Shown: positions 55,340-63,900 of the stretch, one piece after another
How positions within the stretch are numbered: the first letter of the stretch is position 1
How the letters are laid out: the number at the start of each line of letters is the position of its first letter
Assembly: GCA_002307275.1 (NCBI GenBank)
Contig: DBTX01000081.1
Location: 1 to 64,000, forward strand
Direction: 5' to 3'
DNA from: Hungateiclostridiaceae bacterium UBA1305
GTDB taxonomy: Bacteria > Bacillota > Clostridia > Acetivibrionales > DTU013
Length of the DNA: 64,000 nt
Notes under the pieces: generated by a model
Told to the model about the DNA's origin: nothing
What the model saw: only the letters and a program-made list of their open reading frames with translations
Database searches by the model: none
Made by a program: the position numbers and the translations under genes

Positions 55340-56030
55340 AGTTGAAGGCTTATCAAAGGAATTCAAAATGCATATCAGGGACGGGCTGATTATTGAAGGC
55401 TTCAATGAGGTTTCATTTACGGCATGTTCCGGTAAACTGCTGGCTATAACTGGCGCCAGCGGAATAGGAAAGTCTACACTGCTGAAATGTATCTACAGGA
55501 CATACAAGCCGTCGAAAGGCTCCGTCATTTACTTGTCAGGCGATGGTTCCAGGTACGATCTTGCAACGGCGGAGGATCAGACAATTCTCCGCCTCAGAAA
55601 AACCGAGATGGGCTATGTTTCGCAGTTCCTGCATGTTATTCCAAGGGTGTCAGCTATAGATATCCTCACAAACAGGCTTTTATCCAAAAACATTTTACCA
55701 GGGGAGGCAAAAGATACAGCAGAGGGCTACCTGGAAAAGGTAGGTATAAACAAAGCTTTATGGAACATGTATCCTTCAACCTTCAGCGGCGGGGAAAAGC
55801 AGAGGCTGAATATTCTTCTTGCGCTTGCCTCAAAGCCAAGGTTACTTCTGCTTGACGAGCCTACAGCCTCATTGGATTCCAACTCCAAGGAAATCATCCT
55901 GGAGCTGATCCTGGATGCAAAAAAAATGGGGATGACCATGATAGGGGTCTTCCACGACCAGGATGCCATAAAATTTCTCTCGGACAGCCGTTATGATATG
56001 CGCATCAATCAGCTGGTTGCCGTATCCTGA
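55332..56030 (+). CDS. phnL: C-P lyase ABC-type protein PhnL
   Basis: This 232-residue ATPase has Walker A GASGIGKST, the YVSQFLHVIPRVSA segment typical of PhnL, signature FSGGEKQRLN and LLLDEPTASLD. It pairs with PhnK on the C-P lyase core in the current structural view. It is translationally coupled to phnM. Confidence 0.94.
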   Translation: MLKVEGLSKEFKMHIRDGLIIEGFNEVSFTACSGKLLAITGASGIGKSTLLKCIYRTYKPSKGSVIYLSGDGSRYDLATAEDQTILRLRKTEMGYVSQFLHVIPRVSAIDILTNRLLSKNILPGEAKDTAEGYLEKVGINKALWNMYPSTFSGGEKQRLNILLALASKPRLLLLDEPTASLDSNSKEIILELILDAKKMGMTMIGVFHDQDAIKFLSDSRYDMRINQLVAVS

Positions 56031-56057
56031 TACACTAAATTGCAAAAGGAGATATTC

Positions 56058-56717
56058 ATGTTATACGCGTATGAATCATTATTACCGGAAGGGCAGGAAA
56101 AAACAGAAAAAAAACTGGGCGAAAAGCCTGCCGTTCATTCAACCTCCAGTATCAGGAACAGTTTTCTGGGGAGTTGGACAGACATTGGCCCAAGGGTAAG
56201 CATCGCCGAGTCTGAGATAGGGGACTATACTTATTTTGCAGGAGATGCTTCCGCTATATATTCAACTGTTGGGAAATTCTGTTCCATCGCCTCCCATGTA
56301 AGGATCAATCCCGGAAATCATCCCAGGTGGAGGGTGATACAGCACCATTGTACCTATCGCAGAGTTCAATATGGGTTTGACATAAAGAATGATGAGGAGT
56401 TTTTTAACTGGCGCAGAGCGGATCGTGTTGAAATAGGCCACGATGTCTGGCTGGGACATGGCGTTGTTGTAATGCCCGGGATTAAAATCGGAACAGGTGC
56501 AGTTGTTGGCTCCGGTGCAGTTGTGACAAAGGACATTCCTCCATATGCCGTCGCTGTCGGCGTACCTGCAAAGGTCATAAAAATGCGATTTGATGAAGCT
56601 GTGATTGAGAAGATTATGAAAACCCGCTGGTGGGAGTGGGATAGAAAAACACTGGAAGAAAGATTTGAGAATTTTTTGGATTTGGATAAATTTCTGAAAA
56701 GTATGTCTGAATCATGA
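56058..56717 (+). CDS. Hexapeptide-repeat acetyltransferase of phosphonate operons
   Basis: This 219-residue left-handed beta-helix protein has hexapeptide repeats (residues about 45-175) and the His-bearing loop NPGNHPRWRVIQHHCTYRR seen in chloramphenicol-acetyltransferase-like enzymes. It includes EIGHDVWLGHGVVV and VAVGVPAKVIKMRF. Relatives are regularly found in C-P lyase operons and are thought to modify aminophosphonates or related amines; the substrate is not established. AAAGGAGA supports the ATG at 56058. It is in the operon, 27 bp after phnL. Confidence 0.87.
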   Translation: MLYAYESLLPEGQEKTEKKLGEKPAVHSTSSIRNSFLGSWTDIGPRVSIAESEIGDYTYFAGDASAIYSTVGKFCSIASHVRINPGNHPRWRVIQHHCTYRRVQYGFDIKNDEEFFNWRRADRVEIGHDVWLGHGVVVMPGIKIGTGAVVGSGAVVTKDIPPYAVAVGVPAKVIKMRFDEAVIEKIMKTRWWEWDRKTLEERFENFLDLDKFLKSMSES

Positions 56718-56782
56718 GATTTGCATTACCTCAACGCAAGTAACCCCGGTCACTGAAATAACAGCTAAAGGCAGGTAACAAT

Positions 56783-57559
56783 ATGGAGATGAATTATTCG
56801 GAATATGCAGAATTTGTTAATAAATTAATGCAGGCGGAAGTAATATGGCAGGCAGTGAATGATCTGAAGCCTCTCGGCAAATTTGTCATGACGGATACCT
56901 GTGGGTGGGAACCATTTTATTATCCGGGGTTTACATTGATTACCCCCACACTTGAAGAGGATTACTGCAATGCAGATGCTTACAGGATACTTTTAGAGGT
57001 AAAGAAAAAAGTTCTGTTAAAGCATATCAATCCGGCCAAAGGTGTTGAAGCTCCGGATCAAGCGCTTCATATGACTGTCGCACGGCTTATTTCGGGTAAG
57101 GACTTTGAGACAAACACGACGGAGCTTTACGATAACTTTTTCTTAAGCCATATGAAAGAGTTGCTTTCAAAACTTGCCGTTTCTGGTCAGCTCCGGTTCG
57201 AAATCAAGGGAATCTCTGTTTTCCCCCAGGGGGTAATTGCTGCTGTGGTTTCTCCTGTGAATGAGGCGGATTACAATTGTCTTCAAAATTTCAGGGATTT
57301 CGTTTATTCGGACAGAACCCTGCAGGAACTGGGCGTAGAGCGCAGGCGGATGTTCCATGGGCATATCTCTTTATTCTATATAGAGAAGGAATTGGACCAC
57401 ATGGAGAAACAAATACTCCAGGATGAAATTGACAATATAAACAAGCTATTCTTTGAAAAACCTTTACCCTTCCATATAAAAAGGGCAGAGGTAAGAAGAT
57501 TTAACAACTTTTTAAGTTTTGACCATGTGGAAAATGGACCCGTTTTTGAATTTATCTGA
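56783..57559 (+). CDS. 2H phosphoesterase-like protein in the C-P lyase operon
   Basis: The 258-residue protein has two short H-x-(T/S) motifs about 100 residues apart, His96-Met-Thr98 and His194-Ile-Ser196. That is the signature of the 2H phosphoesterase superfamily, whose members open or hydrolyse cyclic phosphodiesters. Each motif is followed by a hydrophobic strand, as in that fold. It lies where phnP (the cyclic phosphodiesterase) would be expected, and no phnP or phnN is present in the operon. I therefore infer a role in opening 5-phosphoribosyl 1,2-cyclic phosphate. A DUF1045-type 2H protein is known from other phn operons; this sequence appears divergent from it. Confidence 0.7.
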   Translation: MEMNYSEYAEFVNKLMQAEVIWQAVNDLKPLGKFVMTDTCGWEPFYYPGFTLITPTLEEDYCNADAYRILLEVKKKVLLKHINPAKGVEAPDQALHMTVARLISGKDFETNTTELYDNFFLSHMKELLSKLAVSGQLRFEIKGISVFPQGVIAAVVSPVNEADYNCLQNFRDFVYSDRTLQELGVERRRMFHGHISLFYIEKELDHMEKQILQDEIDNINKLFFEKPLPFHIKRAEVRRFNNFLSFDHVENGPVFEFI

Positions 57560-57647
57560 TGTATATACAATGAAAAAAAGAATTGGGAGCATCAGTTTTT
57601 TCAACATATATATCCGGATATGAGTGTGCAAATGGAGGAGTAGTTTT

Positions 57648-58481
57648 ATGAAGGATTGTGAAAAAGAAATGGCTGAGTTTGCTTATGGATTGACAGAATC
57701 AGCGGGCGCCATATTACGGTCGGAACGCAAGCATACCGCAATCAAAATGATGGATAAAACATCGCATATGGATATTGTAACGCAAAAGGATGTATTGATA
57801 GAGAAATTTATAACGGATGCAATCCTCCAGAAATATCCGGGACATGAGGTGTTGGCGGAAGAAGGCTATAATACAGGTACAAACAGCAATTCCGGATATA
57901 CCTGGATTATCGACCCTATCGACGGAACGATTAATTTTTGCCGCTTCGCCAGGGATTATGCGATTTCAATTGCATTATATCATGGTAAAGCTCCGGTCTT
58001 CGGCCTGATATATGATGTGGCAGGAGACAGGATGTACAGCGCTGAAGACGGCAGCATCCCGGAAGTAAATGGAACTTGTCTTGAAAAGCTGTCCGGCAGT
58101 GAAACCAAACTTCGGAATGCAATCATCGGGATGAGTCTCCGGACGATGAGGGAACTGAACAATATGGGGACGGATGTTTTGGATCTGCTTTCAAGAGTAC
58201 AGGCACACAGGTATCTGGGATGCGCATCTCTGGAATTATGCAGGATCGCAAGCGGAGAATATGATGTGTTTATTTCATCAAATGTTTATACCTGGGATAT
58301 TGCTGCTGCAAGAATTCTTATCACACAGTGCGGAGGATCCATGATTGTGTGCGAAAAAGAGCTGGATGCCGCCTGTGCGCGAAAATACTTTGTTGCAGCT
58401 TATCGTTCTCCTGCATTGTGGGAAGACATATTGCAGTTGCTGCCGTATAATGTACAGTGTGCTTTTGGATATTCCTCATAA
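57648..58481 (+). CDS. Inositol monophosphatase-family phosphatase
   Basis: This 277-residue metal-dependent phosphatase shows the family sites EVLAEEGYN (Glu-Glu pair), WIIDPIDGTINF and WDIAAARILITQCGG. It should remove phosphate from a small sugar or polyol phosphate. GGAGGAG supports the ATG at 57648, 88 bp after the 2H protein, and it appears to end the phn operon. Its position suggests that it acts on a ribose bisphosphate made after the cyclic phosphate is opened, replacing the PhnN route. That is inference. Confidence 0.85.
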   Translation: MKDCEKEMAEFAYGLTESAGAILRSERKHTAIKMMDKTSHMDIVTQKDVLIEKFITDAILQKYPGHEVLAEEGYNTGTNSNSGYTWIIDPIDGTINFCRFARDYAISIALYHGKAPVFGLIYDVAGDRMYSAEDGSIPEVNGTCLEKLSGSETKLRNAIIGMSLRTMRELNNMGTDVLDLLSRVQAHRYLGCASLELCRIASGEYDVFISSNVYTWDIAAARILITQCGGSMIVCEKELDAACARKYFVAAYRSPALWEDILQLLPYNVQCAFGYSS

Positions 58482-58483
58482 AA

Positions 58484-58537
58484 TTAACACACTATTAAAC
58501 CCGGTGTAATTGAGGCTTAATCAGCAGGGTTTAAAAT
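58484..58537 (+). promoter_or_regulatory. Pho box and promoter of the small zinc-ribbon gene
   Basis: Four units in strict 11-bp phase begin TTAACA (58484), TTAAAC (58495), GTAATT (58506, weak) and TTAATC (58517), then a 4-bp gap and -10 TAAAAT (58532-58537). It starts only two bases after the phosphatase stop. Confidence 0.75.
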
Positions 58538-58577
58538 GAAAGCAGAAGATTTGATTTAGAGGGGAAAGGAGAAAAAT

Positions 58578-58766
58578 ATGTACAAGTTTATTACAGTCAA
58601 ATGCAGAAGTTGTAATTCCGTCATATACAATTTGCCGGAAAAGGATTTTAAAAAGCTCAGGCTGATCAACCTGACCTGCGAAGATTGCAGGGATCATTCC
58701 ACTTCGGAAAGTTTCAGGATGGAAACAAAAAAATTGGTTATTCCAAAAAACATGCAAGTGATTTGA
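58578..58766 (+). CDS. 62-residue zinc-ribbon protein
   Basis: This very small protein has two CxxC knuckles (KCRSCNSV and LTCEDCRDH) separated by 23 residues, as in a treble-clef or zinc-ribbon fold. The start MYKFITVKCRSC and the strand-like tail support a folded mini-domain. GGGGAAAGGAG is a strong ribosome site, and the gene has its own Pho box and its own terminator, so it is a real monocistronic gene. I do not recognise a family. It might be a regulator or adaptor acting during phosphate starvation. Confidence 0.75.
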   Translation: MYKFITVKCRSCNSVIYNLPEKDFKKLRLINLTCEDCRDHSTSESFRMETKKLVIPKNMQVI

Positions 58767-58769
58767 AAA

Positions 58770-58824
58770 AACGCAGGATAAGCCGATATTGTAAGTAAAA
58801 CCGCTTATCATAAGCGTTTTTTTT
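58770..58824 (+). terminator. Strong intrinsic terminator
   Basis: AACGC and GATAAGC pair with GCTTATC and GCGTT, forming a two-part stem that runs into eight T residues. An inner CGCTTA/TAAGCG alternative is also possible. Confidence 0.88.
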
Positions 58825-58957
58825 ATGTGCTTTTTCAGGTTGCCATCATATGGAACATTTGTGCCGGATGAATTTGCGGAGATGCTGAGAAACGGCGGGA
58901 TATTCTGAAACTTATGGATATACTTCTTGAGATAAGGCCAGGTCCAGGTGTGAATAG

Positions 58958-59000
58958 TTAACAAATACATAATATGGGACTAATGAAAATTATCTATAAT
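58958..59000 (+). promoter_or_regulatory. Pho box and promoter of the chemoreceptor gene
   Basis: The units begin TTAACA (58958), ATAATA (58969) and CTAATG (58980). A 4-bp gap precedes the -10 TATAAT (58995-59000). The series matches the box of the exopolyphosphatase at 39596. Confidence 0.72.
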
Positions 59001-59065
59001 GTTGTTATTAAAGCATTTTATGCAGGTAAGTAAAGTGTGAATGTAACAAAAGGAGCATTATAGAT

Positions 59066-61129
59066 ATGAAAATTAATACAGGAACAAGTTATATCAGTTT
59101 CAGAACTAAATTAGTTGCAGCCTTTATGTTGACCATTCTGCCGATCATTCTCCTTGGGATGATTTCCGCAAGCAAATCTGCAAATGCCATAAAAGCAACA
59201 ACCGCAAGCGCGACCATTCAAACAATGGAGCAAACAAACAGGTATCTGGATCTGCTCTTATGGAATATTGAAAGTACCTCTCTTCAGATTGCCCAAAGTC
59301 AGGCGTTTCTGGGTTTGTCAAGTAACACGGGAACATCCGGTAATGGTAGTAATGTGGCTGAGGTTGAGAGTATCTTAAATAATGTAAAAAGCAGCAGTAC
59401 GTTTATTTCTGATATTTTGGTTTTAACACAATCAGGACAGGTAATATCAACAGGTGGATATTCGGTCAATGGCATGAGCCTTGATGCTTTCAAAGAAAGC
59501 AATTTTTATAAAAAGGCAGACAGGGTAAACGGTGGCATTGTGTGGCTCGGTTCACACCCGGAACTGGATAAATACAGCAGTGCTAAAGACAGCCAATATT
59601 CTCTGTATGCAACCAGATTGATAAAAGGGAAATTGTCTGGCGATGCTGAGATTCTTATTCTGATAGATATTAAATTGGACTTTATAAAAGATCTGCTTGA
59701 GAATATAAAGCTTGGAAGCGGCGGGGAGGTTCACCTTGTAAGCCCTGATGTCAGAGATATCAGTGTGTTTGCGGGGAACGGGAAAGCGGCAGCAAATAAT
59801 GTGCAGGTACCTGATATGGCTTTTTTTAAGAAGATCATAAACGGTACAAGCCTAAATGGCTCAGATTATATAGAGTATTCAGCCAATAATTATCTGATGA
59901 CCTATTCACGACTTGGAACAACAGGGTACGTCCTTATAGGATTGCTGCCTGATTCCACACTTTATTCGGCTTCCCGGAGTATAGCTCTCACGACAATTTT
60001 ATTAGTTGTATTAGCTGTATTGGTGGCAATTGCCCTTGGAATTTTTATTGCATTTCATACGGGCAAAGTCCTCAACGTGGTTACTGTATCTGCCGATCAG
60101 GCAGCAAAGGGCGACCTCACAGTGGAGATTCCCTCGGAGAGGAAGGATGAATTTGGCATACTGGCCCATAGCATCTCAAAGATGATTTATGATATGCGGC
60201 AACTGATAAGAAGTGCGACCAGCTTTACACATAGTGTTGTGTCATCCACAGGAGTTGTATCGAACACTGTAACACATGTTTCCAATATTTCAAACGAAAT
60301 TATGCAGGTGGTTCGCCAGATAGCCGAGGGCGCAAACAAGCAATCTTCCGGAACGGAAGCTGCAACATTTACGATACTTGAATTAATATCAAAGATGAAG
60401 ACGGTTGCAGATAGTACGGAAAAGATCGAGAACCTTTCAAATCAATCTCTGAACCTTGCTCAAAACGGATCAGCCTCCATAAGGAAACTATCAGCTGAAT
60501 GCAGCATTGCTGCTGACGTTACAGGAGAAATGATATCTGACATTCGCTTGCTCAAAGAATATTCAAAGGATATTGGAAAGCTTGTAAGGGGAATTCACTC
60601 CATTTCAGAACAGACGAATCTATTGGCACTAAATGCAGCGATAGAGGCCGCTCATGCAGGTGATGCAGGACTTGGCTTCTCAGTGATTGCCGAGGAAATA
60701 AGAAAACTTGCTGATCGGTCTGTCACATCAGTACTGAAAGCAGAAAATATAATCAAGCTTGTAAACAGTAAAATTACCGATACCTCAAGGAATGCTTCCT
60801 CTGCAGAAAATATGCTCAAAGTTCAGAATGAAGCGCTTTCTGAAACGATATCCGCTTTCGACAGTGTATCCTCTGTAATGGATGCTTTTAATGCAGAGGT
60901 GTATGATATTAAAACAAAAACCTCCGACATGGAGCAGCACAAGGAAGATGCGATAAAGGCCATCAGTGAAATATCTGCAATTTCTCAGGAGACCGCTGCA
61001 TCGACCCAGGAGCTATCCGCCTCCATAGACGACCAGGATCTACGAATCAATCTGCTTGTAAGTTATGTCAGTGAACTGGATAATACTTCTGCCAAATTAT
61101 CAGATTCACTTGGGAGGTTCAAGACTTGA
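59066..61129 (+). CDS. Methyl-accepting chemotaxis protein (Pho-regulated)
   Basis: This 687-residue receptor has a membrane segment at about 15-35, an outer dCache-like sensing domain to about 305, and a second membrane segment at 310-335. HAMP follows, then a signalling domain with the tip [28 protein letters not shown] precedes the ATG. Between the phn genes and pst, and under a Pho box, it is likely to steer cells toward phosphate or a phosphorus compound, as CtpL does in Pseudomonas. It is only distantly like the receptor at 22818 in its sensing domain. Confidence 0.92.
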   Translation: MKINTGTSYISFRTKLVAAFMLTILPIILLGMISASKSANAIKATTASATIQTMEQTNRYLDLLLWNIESTSLQIAQSQAFLGLSSNTGTSGNGSNVAEVESILNNVKSSSTFISDILVLTQSGQVISTGGYSVNGMSLDAFKESNFYKKADRVNGGIVWLGSHPELDKYSSAKDSQYSLYATRLIKGKLSGDAEILILIDIKLDFIKDLLENIKLGSGGEVHLVSPDVRDISVFAGNGKAAANNVQVPDMAFFKKIINGTSLNGSDYIEYSANNYLMTYSRLGTTGYVLIGLLPDSTLYSASRSIALTTILLVVLAVLVAIALGIFIAFHTGKVLNVVTVSADQAAKGDLTVEIPSERKDEFGILAHSISKMIYDMRQLIRSATSFTHSVVSSTGVVSNTVTHVSNISNEIMQVVRQIAEGANKQSSGTEAATFTILELISKMKTVADSTEKIENLSNQSLNLAQNGSASIRKLSAECSIAADVTGEMISDIRLLKEYSKDIGKLVRGIHSISEQTNLLALNAAIEAAHAGDAGLGFSVIAEEIRKLADRSVTSVLKAENIIKLVNSKITDTSRNASSAENMLKVQNEALSETISAFDSVSSVMDAFNAEVYDIKTKTSDMEQHKEDAIKAISEISAISQETAASTQELSASIDDQDLRINLLVSYVSELDNTSAKLSDSLGRFKT

Positions 61130-61185
61130 GGCTGTTCGGTGAAAATGCAGTTTATTTGTGTTCAGCCAGGATTGAACTGCAAACA

Positions 61186-61239
61186 TTAACCCATAATTAA
61201 CACGGGATTAATTTTAACTTAAACAATATACAATATTAT
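61186..61239 (+). promoter_or_regulatory. Pho box and promoter of pstS
   Basis: Four units begin TTAACC (61186), TTAACA (61197), TTAATT (61208) and TTAAAC (61219), then a 4-bp gap and -10 TATTAT (61234-61239). It is the clearest box of the set and serves as internal control, since pst operons are classical PhoP targets. Confidence 0.85.
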
Positions 61240-61291
61240 TAAACTATACCTAATAGGTTAACAAAATAAAACGTATTCATGGAGGTTCATA

Positions 61292-62173
61292 ATGAAAATG
61301 AAATTTAAAAAAGCAATAACCGCAGTAGCTCTCGTAATATCTTCAGCCATAATATTCACAGCCTGCGGTACTTCTTCGCAGCCGACTCCTGCAGCAGATA
61401 ACGGTACGGGCACAGCAGGAACCCTTTCAGGTACTGTCACTATTTCCGGATCCACTTCCGTACAGCCTCTGGCACAAGATCTTGCTGACATATTTAACGA
61501 ATCCGAGTCCGGTGTCAACATAGAAATACAGGGCGGCGGCTCCAGCCAGGGAATCAAGGATGTGACCGACGGTGTATCCGATATAGGCAATTCTTCCCGT
61601 GAATTGAAGGAAGAGGAAAAAACCGGCATTACCGAACACATCATTGCATACGACGGTATTGCCGTAGTAATGCATCCATCCAATCCTGTCACCAATTTGA
61701 CTTCGGAACAGGTACAGAAAATCTTCAAGGGTGAGATAAAAAACTGGAAGGAAGTTGGCGGTAAGGATCAGGAGATTCTTGTAGTAACACGTGAGGAAGG
61801 TTCCGGTACAAGATCCGCCTTTGAAGAACTGATGAAGCTCCAGGAAAAGAAGGATGACAAAACGGTTTCTTTCATCAGAAGTGATGCGCTTGTCGGAGAC
61901 GGCAACGGAGCAATAAAAGCTAATATTGCCTCTAAAGATAATGCGATCGGCTATACTTCTCTTGGATTTGTTGATACCAGCATCAAAAAAGCGACTCTTG
62001 ATGGTGTCGAATGTACAGTGGAAAATGTGAAAAACAAAACTTATGCAATATCCAGACCGTTCCTGATGCTTACCAAAGGAGAGATCAGACCAGAGGTTCA
62101 GGCATTCCTTGACTTCATTCTTGGTGATAAAGGTCAGGAAGTCGTAGGCAGCAAATATATCAAAGTCAAATAA
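61292..62173 (+). CDS. pstS: Phosphate-binding lipoprotein PstS
   Basis: This 293-residue lipoprotein has a signal peptide with lipobox IFTACGTS. Phosphate-binding segments VTISGSTSVQPLAQDLADIF, GGGSSQGIKDVTDGV, SSRELKEEE and TREEGSGTRSAFEEL are all intact. It delivers phosphate to the Pst channel. GGAGG precedes the ATG. The permease genes that normally follow are absent. Confidence 0.95.
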   Translation: MKMKFKKAITAVALVISSAIIFTACGTSSQPTPAADNGTGTAGTLSGTVTISGSTSVQPLAQDLADIFNESESGVNIEIQGGGSSQGIKDVTDGVSDIGNSSRELKEEEKTGITEHIIAYDGIAVVMHPSNPVTNLTSEQVQKIFKGEIKNWKEVGGKDQEILVVTREEGSGTRSAFEELMKLQEKKDDKTVSFIRSDALVGDGNGAIKANIASKDNAIGYTSLGFVDTSIKKATLDGVECTVENVKNKTYAISRPFLMLTKGEIRPEVQAFLDFILGDKGQEVVGSKYIKVK

Positions 62174-62228
62174 TTGAAGGCCGGCAACTATACATGGATA
62201 TCTGCCAAAGATTATGCCAGGACTGGTG

Positions 62229-62291
62229 GTTGACTGCGTCAACTGCTCGCCCATGAATCCAGGGTAACAGACTACACCAGTTTGTTACCCT
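62229..62291 (+). other. Inverted repeats in the pstS-pstB spacer
   Basis: GTTGAC-TGC-GTCAAC (62229-62243) is a perfect short hairpin. AGGGTAACA/TGTTACCCT (62261-62291) is a perfect 9-bp stem with a 13-base loop and no strong U-run. The 215-bp spacer holds no permease coding sequence. The hairpins may limit read-through so that PstS is made in excess. Confidence 0.6.
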
Positions 62292-62388
62292 TCCGGTATA
62301 TCTGCGGAAGTCTGCAAAGAAATATTCAAAATACAAATGGAAGGTATTATCCTGGGGGTTGTAATGTACCTGCCAGGAGGCTGGACAA

Positions 62389-63144
62389 ATGAATATGCAA
62401 AAATTTGAAATAGAGCAGCTAAACCTATTTTATGGTGATGTGCAAGCGTTGAAAAATATTAACATCAACATTGCTGAACTGCAAGTGACTGCTCTGATAG
62501 GACCTTCAGGCTGTGGAAAATCCACTTTTCTCAAGACGCTGAACCGGATGAATGATCTGATACCCGGTGTCCGGATCACCGGCAATGTGTTTATGGATAA
62601 CGAGAACATTTACGGGCAGTGTGACATAGTGGATCTGAGAAAAAGGGTCGGTATGGTCTTCCAGAAGCCCAATCCGTTTCCGATGTCCGTATATGACAAC
62701 ATCTCTTACGGGCCGAGGATACATGGGGTAAGATCCCGGTCACGGCTGGATGAAATCGTTGAAAAGAGCTTACGGGATGCAGTACTGTGGGATGAGGTGA
62801 AGGACCGCCTGAAAAAAAGTGCGCTGGGACTTTCCGGTGGACAGCAGCAGAGACTTTGCATCGCCAGGGTCCTTGCCGTAAACCCGGAAGTTGTTTTAAT
62901 GGATGAACCGACTTCTGCACTCGATCCTATATCCACATTGAAAATAGAAGATTTGATTGATGAACTGAAGCAAAACTATACGATCATTATCGTGACACAT
63001 AATATGCAGCAGGCGGGCAGAATTTCCGACAGGACAGCGTTTTTTCTGCAGGGTGAGATCGTGGAATTTGACCTGACAGAAAAGATATTCAGCAGACCAG
63101 TGGATAAAAGAACGGAAGATTATATTACCGGAAGGTTCGGATAA
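62389..63144 (+). CDS. pstB: Phosphate ABC transporter ATPase PstB
   Basis: This 251-residue ATPase has Walker [10 protein letters not shown], the PstB-specific [40 protein letters not shown], signature LSGGQQQR and DEPTSALDP. It powers phosphate import with PstC and PstA, which are not encoded in the window. The phoU gene follows after 13 bp. Confidence 0.96.
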   Translation: MNMQKFEIEQLNLFYGDVQALKNININIAELQVTALIGPSGCGKSTFLKTLNRMNDLIPGVRITGNVFMDNENIYGQCDIVDLRKRVGMVFQKPNPFPMSVYDNISYGPRIHGVRSRSRLDEIVEKSLRDAVLWDEVKDRLKKSALGLSGGQQQRLCIARVLAVNPEVVLMDEPTSALDPISTLKIEDLIDELKQNYTIIIVTHNMQQAGRISDRTAFFLQGEIVEFDLTEKIFSRPVDKRTEDYITGRFG

Positions 63145-63157
63145 GGAGGATTGAATT

Positions 63158-63886
63158 ATGGTAGCAAGACATTCATTTGACCAGGGGCTGGATGATCTGC
63201 ACCTGAATTTAATAGAGATGGGAAGTATGGTTGAGGAATCCATCGATAATACTATTCTCGCTTTGAAAAATCAGGATGTGGAATTGGCAAGGAAGATATT
63301 CCGAAATGACGATATTATTGATGATTTTGAGAAGAGGATCGAAAAGAAGTGTATAAACCTGATAGCACGACAGCAACCGTTGGCCAAGGATCTGCGCACG
63401 ATAAGCACGGCGTTGAAGATCATCACAGACATGGAAAGAATAGCTGATCATTCTGCAGATATAGCAGAAATTACGATCAGGTTATCCGGACAAAAATTCA
63501 TTAAACCGTTAATTGACATACCCAAAATGGCTGAGCTCGCCAAACTGATGGTTAATAAATCCATTGACGCATATGTTAAGCAGGATATCCAGCTTGCTGA
63601 AGAGGTTTGCGCAAGTGATGACGAAGTGGATGACCTGTTTAATAAAATCATTATCGAACTGATTGATCTGATGAAGAATGATCCAATGTGCATTGAACAG
63701 GGTATTGAATTTATGTTTATAGCAAAATACCTGGAGCGTATGGCGGATCATGCAACGAACATCGGCGAATGGGTCGTGTTCAATGTAACCGGTGAACATG
63801 AACGCCTTGCAAGGCTTTTCCATAAAGAATCGGGCATGGATAAACACGCAGAAGACAGTGATGACCCCGCAGGTACCATTCTTTAA
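63158..63886 (+). CDS. phoU: Phosphate transport regulator PhoU
   Basis: This 242-residue protein has two three-helix PhoU repeats, each with the E/DxxxD metal-binding motif (IITDMERIADHSADIAEI and FIAKYLERMADHATNIGEWV). It restrains the PhoR kinase and Pst activity when phosphate is plentiful. AAGGAGG precedes the ATG. Confidence 0.95.
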   Translation: MVARHSFDQGLDDLHLNLIEMGSMVEESIDNTILALKNQDVELARKIFRNDDIIDDFEKRIEKKCINLIARQQPLAKDLRTISTALKIITDMERIADHSADIAEITIRLSGQKFIKPLIDIPKMAELAKLMVNKSIDAYVKQDIQLAEEVCASDDEVDDLFNKIIIELIDLMKNDPMCIEQGIEFMFIAKYLERMADHATNIGEWVVFNVTGEHERLARLFHKESGMDKHAEDSDDPAGTIL

Positions 63887-63900
63887 GATGGAGGCTTAAG

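Noticed and set aside
58825..58957. Possible remnant gene (reading RLPSYGTFVPDEFAEML) between the small zinc-ribbon gene and the chemoreceptor
   Set aside because: The frame is only about 25 codons and matches nothing I know; it is too weak to call, and it is not a remnant of phnP.
61427..62254. Minus-strand open frame of 275 codons opposite pstS
   Set aside because: pstS is unmistakable on the plus strand. The antisense frame covers nearly the same codons and has no own signals.
62174..62388. Degraded pstC or pstA between pstS and pstB
   Set aside because: No frame shows a run of hydrophobic residues or the known permease motifs, so the genes are absent rather than decayed here.
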